From assembly GCA_033809415.1 (NCBI GenBank), contig JAPXLT010000327.1:1-5115 (forward strand): DNA of 5,115 nucleotides, given 5' to 3'. This stretch comes from JAQVUB01 sp033809415 (GTDB taxonomy: Bacteria; Verrucomicrobiota; Lentisphaeria; Oligosphaerales; Oligosphaeraceae). The translations under genes and the position numbers were made by a program. The notes beneath the pieces are model-generated. The model ran no database searches, was not told the DNA's origin, and worked only from the letters and a program-made list of their open reading frames with translations. Shown here one piece after another: positions 1 to 5,058 of the stretch (its first letter is position 1; every line of letters begins with the position of its first letter).

Positions 1-2
1 CA

Positions 3-35
3 TCGTCGGCAGCGTCAGATGTGTATAAGAGACAG
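3..35 (+). other. Nextera sequencing adapter (non-genomic)
   Basis: These 33 bases match the Illumina Nextera read-1 transposase adapter as I know it. It ends in the 19-bp Tn5 mosaic end AGATGTGTATAAGAGACAG at 17-35. An in vitro library adapter at the extreme left end of a window means the contig end was built from an untrimmed read. It is not a natural Tn5 copy: only one mosaic end is present, it is preceded by the library primer part, and no transposase follows. An apparent reading frame that begins inside it on the plus strand is therefore meaningless. Confidence 0.97.
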
Positions 36-80
36 CCCTGCACCCTGCCCCCTGCACCCTGCCCCCTGCACCCCGCACCC
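36..80. repeat. C-rich 14-bp tandem repeat at contig end
   Basis: Three tandem units of about 14 bp occur directly after the adapter: two identical copies of CCCTGCACCCTGCC (36-49 and 50-63), then a diverged copy (64-77) and the start of another. Each unit is itself made of two similar CCCTGCA/CCCTGCC halves, so the basic period is near 7. It ends 4 bases before the dnaB stop codon. The array is too short and too simple for CRISPR. It may be a genuine intergenic simple repeat whose full length broke the assembly, or a low-complexity artefact joined to the adapter; the sequence alone does not decide. No terminator hairpin for dnaB is visible here. Confidence 0.8.
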
Positions 81-84
81 TAAC

Positions 85-1500
85 TCACACCCTCTGGATT
101 TCCTCGATGTCCTGATCGGTCATAACCGCCTTATTTTCGAAGCGTGTATACTGCGGGAAAAACAGGAGTTGCTGGACACCGGTTGCGCCATTGCGGTTTT
201 TGGCGATAATCAGTTCGGCATCCAGGCCGACATCGTTGTCTTCGCCCTGGGCATATTGTCTGTCGCGCTCACGATGCAACAGGGTCACCACGTCGGCATC
301 CTGCTCGATGGCGCCGGACTCCCGCAAGTTGCTCAATTTCGGTTTTTCGCCCTGTTCGGCCTGACGGTTCAACTGCGCCAGAACGACAATCGGAATATTC
401 AGTTCCTTGGCCAGCGCCTTCAACGATCCTGAAATTTTGGAGACTTCGTTTTCCCTGGTGGCATTTCTTCCCGCCTCGGTATTGATAAGTTGCAGATAAT
501 CGATAAAGATGACGCCGACATTTTCGTGGCTTTTCATGCGCCTGGCCTTGGCTCGCAATTCCAGGATATCAATGGCGCCAGTATCATCGATGACTATCTT
601 GGAGTTTCTCAAGCGAGTGGCTGCCTCCTTGATATTATTAATCACCCAACGGGGAGGCACCTTGTTGATAAAACGGCTGGCATTCACTTTGGCTTCACTG
701 CAAATCAGACGCTGCACAAGCTGCTGAGCAGGCATCTCAAGGCTGAAAATCCCCACCGGAACCGAAGAAGCTCCTAAAGCAATATTGGCGGCAATATTCA
801 ATGCCAAAGCGGTTTTGCCGATCGAAGGCCGCGCTGCAAGCACAAACAGTTCGCCGGGACGCAGCCCGGTAATCGCGCGATCCAGCTGGTTGAAGCCGGT
901 CTTCAGTCCCATTACTTCATCGTCACCACTAAACAACTTGTTCAGATGCTCGACCGCATCGACGATCAAATCCTGGATCAGCTGCAAATCCTTGGTCTCA
1001 TTCATCTGCGCAATTTCAAAAATCTTCGTTTCAATCTGATCCAGCAATTCCTTCACATTGTCATCCGCATCATAACACTTTATGATCGCTTCCGAACAAT
1101 TGCTGATGATGCGGCGCAAAATTGCATTCTGCTTGACAATATCGACATAATACTCGATATTGGCCGCCGTAGGCACGCAGTCTGACAGCATGGCCAGATA
1201 ACTGGGGCCGCCAACTTCCTCCAAACGGGCACTCTTCTGCAGATGATCTGTCAAGACCACAACATCCAGGCCGGCATCCCCCTTGCCAGAGCACAGTTCC
1301 GTCATGGCAGTGAAAATCATCTGATGCGCCGGACGGTAAAAAGCCCCATCAAAGTGCAATGCCGAGATAGCTACCGCCGCCGCCGTAGGTTCGAGCATCA
1401 TCGCGCCGAGGACAGCCTTTTCAGCATCCTCATTATGTGGTTTGGGACGATCCAGATTGAGTAAAGCCACCTTTTCGCTTGTCTTGCCGTCTGCATTCAT
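85..1500 (-). CDS. dnaB: Replicative DNA helicase DnaB
   Basis: Ring-shaped hexameric 5'-3' helicase that unwinds DNA at the replication fork and interacts with primase. The product is 471 aa, a normal family length, and the C-terminus is complete. Visible parts are the N-terminal DnaB domain (about 20-125, beginning PHNEDAEKAVLGAMM), a helical linker, and a RecA-like ATPase domain (about 195-460). The Walker A motif is ARPSIGKT (223-230), SLEM carries the expected catalytic Glu (E255), Walker B is IFIDYLQL (331-338), AQLNRQ lies at 375-380, RESGAIEQDAD at 393-403, and KNRNG (434-438) carries the expected arginine finger R436. No intein interrupts the motifs, although DnaB is a frequent intein host. 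The ATG at 1500 is chosen because GGAAG sits 7 nt upstream; an in-frame TTG at 1584 would run through the terminator. The gene lies downstream of rplI, beyond a terminator, so it may be transcribed separately. Confidence 0.97.
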   Translation of the reverse strand: MNADGKTSEKVALLNLDRPKPHNEDAEKAVLGAMMLEPTAAAVAISALHFDGAFYRPAHQMIFTAMTELCSGKGDAGLDVVVLTDHLQKSARLEEVGGPSYLAMLSDCVPTAANIEYYVDIVKQNAILRRIISNCSEAIIKCYDADDNVKELLDQIETKIFEIAQMNETKDLQLIQDLIVDAVEHLNKLFSGDDEVMGLKTGFNQLDRAITGLRPGELFVLAARPSIGKTALALNIAANIALGASSVPVGIFSLEMPAQQLVQRLICSEAKVNASRFINKVPPRWVINNIKEAATRLRNSKIVIDDTGAIDILELRAKARRMKSHENVGVIFIDYLQLINTEAGRNATRENEVSKISGSLKALAKELNIPIVVLAQLNRQAEQGEKPKLSNLRESGAIEQDADVVTLLHRERDRQYAQGEDNDVGLDAELIIAKNRNGATGVQQLLFFPQYTRFENKAVMTDQDIEEIQRV

Positions 1501-1563
1501 ATTTCTTCTTCCATATTTTTTTGCCGTAATTGCAACAGTAATCTCGTTCCAGTAATGTAAGCC
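1501..1563 (-). other. dnaB leader, no clear promoter
   Basis: This A/T-rich leader lies between the terminator and the dnaB ATG. It contains the probable ribosome-binding site GGAAG (plus-strand 1508-1512), 7 nt before the start. I looked for a minus-strand sigma70 promoter. The best pair is TTGGCT (1560-1565) with ATTACT (1537-1542) at 17-bp spacing, but the -10 matches consensus at only three positions. Either dnaB has a weak or unusual promoter here, or it depends on read-through of the terminator. Confidence 0.35.
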
Positions 1564-1598
1564 AAAAAAAAAGCTGCGCAACAAAACGCAGCTTTTTT
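1564..1598 (-). terminator. Intrinsic terminator after rplI, possibly bidirectional
   Basis: A GC stem GCTGCG (1573-1578) pairs perfectly with CGCAGC (1587-1592) across an 8-nt loop. It is flanked by nine A on the left and six T on the right, so the helix can extend by further A-T pairs. Read on the minus strand, the hairpin is followed by a run of nine U, as expected for a Rho-independent terminator ending the rplI transcript. On the plus strand it is followed by six U, so it could also stop transcripts from the other side. It lies 45 bp past the rplI stop and 63 bp before the dnaB start. Confidence 0.9.
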
Positions 1599-1643
1599 GT
1601 AGAACTCGAGAGCACCGGGAAACCGGACTCCGCGCAGGTCGGA

Positions 1644-2099
1644 TCAGTCGGCTTTTTTCACGACCATGACCTTCAGATCGGCTTTGACTTCCGCATGCAA
1701 CTTGACTTCGACAATCGTCTCACCAAGCGTGCGGATGCCTTCTTCCAGAACCAGAGCCGTCTTATCAAGCTCGATCCCTTTTTCCGCAAGGGCATCGACC
1801 AGCATCTGGGCATTGACCGAGCCATACAGCTTGTCATTCTCGCCAACCGCCACCGGAATCTCAAGAACGATTCCAGCAATTTTTTCAGCCATGCTGCGGG
1901 CAACCCCAACACGCTCCTCACGTTCTTGCTGAAGACGCAGTTTTTTCGCTTCGATCTGACGAAGCAAACCGGGGCTGGGCTTCTGCCCTAGTTTCCGGGG
2001 CAGAAGGAAATTCCGCGCATAACCATCCGAAACGCGAACCTTGTCACCAATTTTGCCAAGCCCCGCAACATCCTCGAGGAGAATTATTTCTATTGCCAT
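1644..2099 (-). CDS. rplI: 50S ribosomal protein L9
   Basis: L9 binds 23S rRNA at the base of the L1 stalk of the large subunit and influences frame maintenance. The product is 151 aa, close to the roughly 149 aa of E. coli L9. The N-terminal rRNA-binding domain shows the L9 signature (MAIEIILLEDVAGLGKIGD, then VSDGYARNFLLPRKLG). A long connecting helix rich in Lys, Arg, Glu and Gln spans about 45-75. The C-terminal domain includes the typical GENDKLYGSVNAQ segment. The start is the ATG at 2099, with AAAGGAG 7 nt upstream (2107-2113). An in-frame upstream extension to 2192 would run into rpsR and lacks family similarity. It lies 23 bp after rpsR and is the last gene before the terminator. Confidence 0.97.
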   Translation of the reverse strand: MAIEIILLEDVAGLGKIGDKVRVSDGYARNFLLPRKLGQKPSPGLLRQIEAKKLRLQQEREERVGVARSMAEKIAGIVLEIPVAVGENDKLYGSVNAQMLVDALAEKGIELDKTALVLEEGIRTLGETIVEVKLHAEVKADLKVMVVKKAD

Positions 2100-2122
2100 T
2101 GATCGACTCCTTTCCAGAATTG

Positions 2123-2356
2123 TCACAGAACCAGTGCCAAAATACGAGCACGCTTTACGGCAGCGGCCAACAGCTTCTGATGCTTGAAGCAATTGCCAGT
2201 CACCCGGCGGGGCAGAATCCGGCCACCTTCCGTCTGATAACGACGAATTAACTCAACATCCTTGAAATCGATGTTGTAAATCTTATTTTCGCACAAACGG
2301 CAAGTCTTCTCACGCAAAACCTTGCGGCGTTTTCTTCTCGGCCTCGTTGTCTTCAT
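2123..2356 (-). CDS. rpsR: 30S ribosomal protein S18, zinc-ribbon type
   Basis: S18 sits on the platform of the small subunit as a heterodimer with S6, whose gene lies two genes upstream. The product is 77 aa, the usual size. The N-terminus is highly basic (RPRRKRRK), followed by the conserved core IDFKDVELIRRY, then GGRILPRRVTG and a C-terminal AVKRARILALV. Four potential zinc ligands are present: C19-x2-C22 and C56-x2-H59, which is the metal-binding version of S18 found in many bacteria and lost in others. The ATG at 2356 is preferred because TAGGAG (2367-2372) lies 10 nt upstream; the in-frame TTG at 2365 is only about 1 nt from that site. It is separated from ssb by 64 bp. Confidence 0.96.
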   Translation of the reverse strand: MKTTRPRRKRRKVLREKTCRLCENKIYNIDFKDVELIRRYQTEGGRILPRRVTGNCFKHQKLLAAAVKRARILALVL

Positions 2357-2420
2357 ATCACACAAACTCCTAAACTATTGATTAAAGATGGTAGATCGTA
2401 AGCTTACTTCCAGGATTCCC

Positions 2421-3077
2421 TCAAAACGGAATGTCATCCACAATTTCAGACGAAGACTCAGAATCTTCCGCCGTCTCACCTGCCGAATCCTGAGCAGGCG
2501 TTCGAGTCTCCGGCAACGGGCGAAAAACCGGCATCGAGGGCGGTGCCGCAGGTGGCGGGTTGCCGTAGGTGGGCGGTGCCGCAGGTGGCGGGTTGCCGTA
2601 GGTGGGAGGCGGCGCAAAACTTGGCGGCGGGTTGGCCGGACGGGGAGCCGAGTAGCCTCCCTGATACATGGGCGGTGCCTGCTGAGGCTGTCCATAGACC
2701 GGAGCGGCTGCATAGCCACCCTGCGAAGACTGCTGCTGCGAAGGTGGGCTGCCGATAAACTGGCTGCGCTCGACGCGTACACTCAAGCGACTGCGTTTTT
2801 TGCCAGTCTCACGGTCGTCCCACTGCTCATAATGCAGGCGTCCTTCCACGAAAAGCGGGCTGCCTTTGCGGATGTACTGATGGATCACTTCCGCCTGACG
2901 CCCTATCGCCACCACTTCAACATAGCAAACTTCCTCACGTTGTTCACCACTGGCCAGTGTCATCGTACGGTTGATGGCCATGCCAAACGAACACAGCGCA
3001 GAACCGCTGGGCAGCTGGCGCAGCTCGGGATCACGGGTCAGATTGCCGATCAGAAATACTTTGTTGAGGTTTGCCAT
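2421..3077 (-). CDS. ssb: Single-stranded DNA-binding protein SSB
   Basis: SSB coats single-stranded DNA during replication, recombination and repair, and recruits partners through its C-terminal tip. The product is 218 aa, rather longer than the 178 aa of E. coli SSB because of an extended linker. Residues 1-108 form the OB fold, with NKVFLIGNLTRDPELR, then FGMAINR and YVEVVAIGRQAE, and KGSPLFVEGRL in the usual order. Residues 110-195 are a disordered Pro/Gln/Gly/Tyr-rich linker containing two exact copies of PTYGNPPPAAP (158-168 and 169-179). The tail is acidic and ends DDIPF, the canonical partner-binding tip. AAGGA lies 11 nt or less upstream of the ATG. It sits 38 bp after rpsF and before rpsR, the classic rpsF-ssb-rpsR order. 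Confidence 0.97.
   Translation of the reverse strand: MANLNKVFLIGNLTRDPELRQLPSGSALCSFGMAINRTMTLASGEQREEVCYVEVVAIGRQAEVIHQYIRKGSPLFVEGRLHYEQWDDRETGKKRSRLSVRVERSQFIGSPPSQQQSSQGGYAAAPVYGQPQQAPPMYQGGYSAPRPANPPPSFAPPPTYGNPPPAAPPTYGNPPPAAPPSMPVFRPLPETRTPAQDSAGETAEDSESSSEIVDDIPF
2538..2606. repeat. Exact 33-bp tandem duplication inside ssb
   Basis: The sequence repeats without mismatch at a period of 33 bp: 2538-2573 equals 2571-2606, and identity stops at 2537 and 2607. The period is a multiple of three, so the frame is kept, and each copy encodes the 11-residue unit PTYGNPPPAAP in the linker of SSB. The lack of any synonymous difference suggests a recent duplication by slippage or unequal recombination. 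The neighbouring segment upstream in the protein (PPPSFAPP) looks like a more diverged relative of the unit. Confidence 0.9.
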
Positions 3078-3115
3078 CGTCCTGAATCCTTAACTCTTCA
3101 AGAGAACATCCGCCG

Positions 3116-3523
3116 TTAGCGGTTGCTTCCCCGGTAATTGCGGTAAGGCTGATCGTCCTGGTCGAATACGTCGTCCTGGAAATTCTCTTCCTTGAACTGG
3201 CGCTCTTCGCGTGGCTTGAAAACATCGTCGTCCTGGCCGTCCACATAGGTGAAGATCGCCATGCGCAACACGGTCGTATTCAAACGATATTTGTCTTGCA
3301 GAGCCACCACTGCGGTGGGAGGCATCTCCATCACATAATCCCAATACACGCCGGCTTTGTGCTTGCCGATGGGACGCGCAAAAATGCGCTTGTCCATACA
3401 TTTGATCCGGGTGATTTCTCCACCCAAAGCCTTGATCTGCTCCTCGATGGTCGCGCTGAATGCTTCCCCATTGCCCTCGACCTTGCGGGGATCGAGGATA
3501 AATACTGCCTCATACTTTGCCAA
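3116..3523 (-). CDS. rpsF: 30S ribosomal protein S6, TTG start
   Basis: S6 assembles with S18 on the platform of the small subunit. With the chosen start the protein is 135 aa and begins MAKYEAVFILDP, matching the family's usual N-terminus (xxYExVFIL). The core continues through LGGEITRIKCMDKRIFARPI, then KAGVYWDYVMEM and the LNTTVLRMAIF strand. From about 97 it carries an acidic tail rich in Asp, Glu, Gln and Asn, as in E. coli S6. The TTG at 3523 is preferred over the in-frame ATG at 3550 because AAGGAG (3533-3538) lies 9 nt before the TTG, while nothing like a ribosome-binding site precedes the ATG. The alternative would add nine residues (MPASKENLK). The gene overlaps the last 14 bases of pth, which suggests translational coupling. 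Confidence 0.93.
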   Translation of the reverse strand: MAKYEAVFILDPRKVEGNGEAFSATIEEQIKALGGEITRIKCMDKRIFARPIGKHKAGVYWDYVMEMPPTAVVALQDKYRLNTTVLRMAIFTYVDGQDDDVFKPREERQFKEENFQDDVFDQDDQPYRNYRGSNR

Positions 3524-4139
3524 TTTCAGATTCTCCTTGCTTGCTGGCATTGACGTTGTCCGCAGAGCGAATGGCGGAACGGCTCGATGCTGCTTCCCAA
3601 CCCTCTTCAACAAGGGTCAGCACCAGCGAGGCCGCTGCCGAAAACGTTTCGGCCATCTTCGATTCCTCTGCGGAAACCCAGGGCGAAAGAACATAGTCAA
3701 TGATCTCTTCCACACCGGGTTCTGGTCTCCCAATACCGATTCTGAGTCGTGCAAAATCTGCCGTACCTAGAATCTGAATGATGGATTCGACCCCTTTTTG
3801 CCCGCCGCTCGAGCCACGTTTGCGTAGCCGCAACGCGCCCATGGGCAGATCAAGGCAATCGCAGACGACCAGAATTTCCTGGGGGGAGAAGCCCAGTTTT
3901 CCAGTCACCTCGTTCACTGCCCTGCCGCTGTCATTCATGAAAGTCAGTGGTTTCAACAGGTATATCCTACCCGAAGAAGACTGCCATTCATAAAGTTCAC
4001 CGCAGCCGGGCTGCCAGTCAGACCGTCTCCAAGTGCGCATCTCGAGCAATCGTTCGGCGACCTGCCACCCTGCATTATGCCGGGTTTGGGCATATTTATG
4101 CCCGGGATTCCCCAGACAGACCAACAATTGCACAGACAT
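3510..4139 (-). CDS. pth: Peptidyl-tRNA hydrolase (Pth)
   Basis: Cytosolic enzyme that cleaves the ester bond of peptidyl-tRNAs released from stalled ribosomes, recycling the tRNA. With the chosen ATG the protein is 209 aa (E. coli 194 aa) and begins MSVQLLVCLGNPG, the expected Pth N-terminus. The residues matching the E. coli catalytic set are N11, H21 (in TRHNAG), M68-N69 (in LTFMNDSG) and D94 (in VCDCLDLP). The later GGHNG motif reads GGQKG (112-116). LRIGIGRPEPG is typical. The start is uncertain: no good ribosome-binding site precedes 4139, whereas AGAAGGG lies right beside two ATGs at 4181 and 4178 that would add 13-14 residues. The C-terminal tail, rich in Ser, Asn and Glu, encodes the rpsF ribosome-binding site in another frame. 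Confidence 0.95.
   Translation of the reverse strand: MSVQLLVCLGNPGHKYAQTRHNAGWQVAERLLEMRTWRRSDWQPGCGELYEWQSSSGRIYLLKPLTFMNDSGRAVNEVTGKLGFSPQEILVVCDCLDLPMGALRLRKRGSSGGQKGVESIIQILGTADFARLRIGIGRPEPGVEEIIDYVLSPWVSAEESKMAETFSAAASLVLTLVEEGWEAASSRSAIRSADNVNASKQGESEIGKV
3554..3581 (-). promoter_or_regulatory. Hairpin ahead of rpsF, candidate S6:S18 control site
   Basis: On the minus strand, CGTTCCGC (3581-3574) can pair with GCGG and AACG (3563-3554). This gives two 4-bp helices separated by a 2-nt bulge, with a 10-nt loop. It lies within the end of pth, about 16 nt upstream of the rpsF Shine-Dalgarno site. Many bacteria have a leader RNA before rpsF that binds the S6:S18 dimer and represses translation, recognised by a conserved CCG. 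A CCG triplet is present here, but paired within the stem, and I cannot show the full published consensus. The assignment is weak. Confidence 0.2.
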
Positions 4140-4229
4140 GGGCGGAGCACCGCTGACTATGTCGGCGTGAACTTCCATCATCCCTTCTCGACAACACACC
4201 AAACCGGGTGCGTTGCTTTCAAATCCGTC
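4140..4229 (-). other. rplY-pth gap, may hold true pth start
   Basis: These 90 bp lie between the rplY stop and the chosen pth ATG. No terminator is visible, which fits co-transcription of the two genes. The reading frame of pth stays open upstream to a TTG at 4202 and passes two tandem ATG codons (4181 and 4178) preceded by AGAAGGG. Translation may therefore begin in this gap rather than at 4139. Confidence 0.4.
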
Positions 4230-4868
4230 TTAATCCTTCTTCTTTTCGGCATCGTCTGCAGCGTGTTCTGCCGCCGCTTCTGCCTCCGCCTCTTCAGTCG
4301 TTTCTTCTTCAACCACCGCGCGCGGTGCACGAACCTGGAAAATGACCAATTCGCTGTCGCCAGTCGCCTTCAAGCCCTCGGCAAGTTGCAGATCGCCAAT
4401 GGTGAAGGCCTGATCCAGTTCCAAAGCGCTGACATCGATTCGGATGGCTTCAGGAACTGCGGTTGGAAGGCACTCGATGTCGATTTCGCGTATGACCTGT
4501 TCGAGCTGCCCGCCCTGCTTCAGGCCGGCAGGCTCACCAACGTGAACCACCGGAACCGGAACAGTAATGAGTTCATCATACTTAACGGCATGAAAATCAA
4601 TATGCATGACCTTGCCAGTGATGGTGTTGTGTGTGATCTCCTTGAGGATGGCGGCACGCTTGCCGAGGAAATCGCTGTTCAACTCCACAATGCCGGTATG
4701 ACCCAACAGTTTGTCAACATTGCTTTCCTGGACGCTCAACGCAACACTATCAACACCACGACCGTACAAAATGGCGGGAACGTACCCGCTCCTGCGTAAA
4801 CGGCGGGAGTTGCTAGTGCCTAAATCTTCGCGCTTCTCAACCGAAATGCTTACTATGTTACTACTCAT
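4230..4868 (-). CDS. rplY: 50S ribosomal protein L25 / general stress protein Ctc
   Basis: L25 binds 5S rRNA in the central protuberance of the large subunit. At 212 aa this is the long TL5/CTC form, not the short form of about 94 aa found in E. coli. The N-terminal L25 domain covers about 6-92 (SVEKREDLGTSNSRRLRRSG, then VPAILYGRG, ending near VMHIDFHAV). The C-terminal beta domain covers about 95-185, with GEPAGLKQGGQ (111-121), ECLPTAVPEAIRIDVS (132-147) and a hydrophobic strand. An acidic Glu/Ala-rich tail spans 187-212. The start is the only suitable ATG; the leader is purine-rich and the nearest AAGGA is 16 nt away, so the ribosome-binding site is weak. It is the first gene of the leftward cluster, followed by pth as in many bacteria. 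Confidence 0.96.
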   Translation of the reverse strand: MSSNIVSISVEKREDLGTSNSRRLRRSGYVPAILYGRGVDSVALSVQESNVDKLLGHTGIVELNSDFLGKRAAILKEITHNTITGKVMHIDFHAVKYDELITVPVPVVHVGEPAGLKQGGQLEQVIREIDIECLPTAVPEAIRIDVSALELDQAFTIGDLQLAEGLKATGDSELVIFQVRAPRAVVEEETTEEAEAEAAAEHAADDAEKKKD

Positions 4869-5058
4869 CGTTTCTTTTCTTTCGTCCTTACGCTATAATG
4901 ATCAACGCCATTCAAGCTAAAAATGATATGAATTGTTTAATATAATGCGCAGAACGCATTTAATCAACAGCAACCCGGCTTTTTTCGTTTTTTTGATTTT
5001 CGATTTTCGAAGAGTAATACGTCAGGAGGAGTGAACCTGGGTAGGCGAGGAATTCTTT
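4869..5058. other. Divergent intergenic region
   Basis: A/T-rich region between rplY and a possible rightward gene. Besides the leftward promoter it contains two plus-strand TATAAT hexamers (4894-4899 and 4941-4946). Neither has a convincing -35 at 16-18 bp; the second overlaps the leftward -10. Oligo-T runs at 4980-5000 have no GC stem beside them, so I do not call a terminator. AGGAGG at 5024-5029 is a perfect Shine-Dalgarno core but is only 1 nt from a GTG (5031). No RNA gene was recognised. Confidence 0.5.
4939..4967 (-). promoter_or_regulatory. Sigma70-type promoter for rplY operon
   Basis: On the minus strand TTGATT (4967-4962) and TATATT (4944-4939) are separated by exactly 17 bp, the optimal spacing; the -35 matches consensus at four of six positions and the -10 at five of six. 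Transcription would start near 4932 and give a leader of about 64 nt before the rplY ATG. The spacer is almost entirely the inverted repeat AATGCG-CAGAA-CGCATT (4944-4960), placed where a repressor could block RNA polymerase. No regulator is assigned. Confidence 0.6.

Noticed and set aside
17..35. Natural Tn5 or IS50 end
   Set aside because: The mosaic end is an engineered sequence and is preceded by the library primer part; no transposase or second end is present.
36..80. CRISPR-like array
   Set aside because: Units are 14 bp, directly adjacent and without spacers; this is a simple tandem repeat.
19..432. Plus-strand reading frame of 137 codons at the left edge
   Set aside because: It begins inside the synthetic adapter, runs through the C-rich repeat and then antisense to the conserved end of dnaB; it is an artefact.
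731..850. Intein insertion near the DnaB Walker A motif
   Set aside because: The Walker A region is continuous and the protein has the normal length of 471 aa.
1615..1626. Small CCGG-GAAA-CCGG hairpin after rplI
   Set aside because: It has a 4-bp stem only and no adjacent U run; the real terminator is at 1564-1598.
2398..2407. Perfect palindrome GTAAGCTTAC between ssb and rpsR
   Set aside because: It is only 10 bp with no loop and no T tract, so it is neither a terminator nor a supported operator; chance is likely.
2388..3119. Plus-strand reading frame of 243 codons with repeated Arg/Trp-rich units
   Set aside because: It lies antisense across ssb; its repeats merely mirror the 33-bp duplication that encodes the SSB linker.
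4077..4799. Plus-strand reading frame of 240 codons
   Set aside because: It is antisense to rplY and the start of pth, both with clear family motifs on the other strand; no recognisable protein features of its own.
4971..5000. Terminator suggested by GGCTTTTTT and following T runs
   Set aside because: No complementary GC arm lies within a plausible loop distance on either strand.
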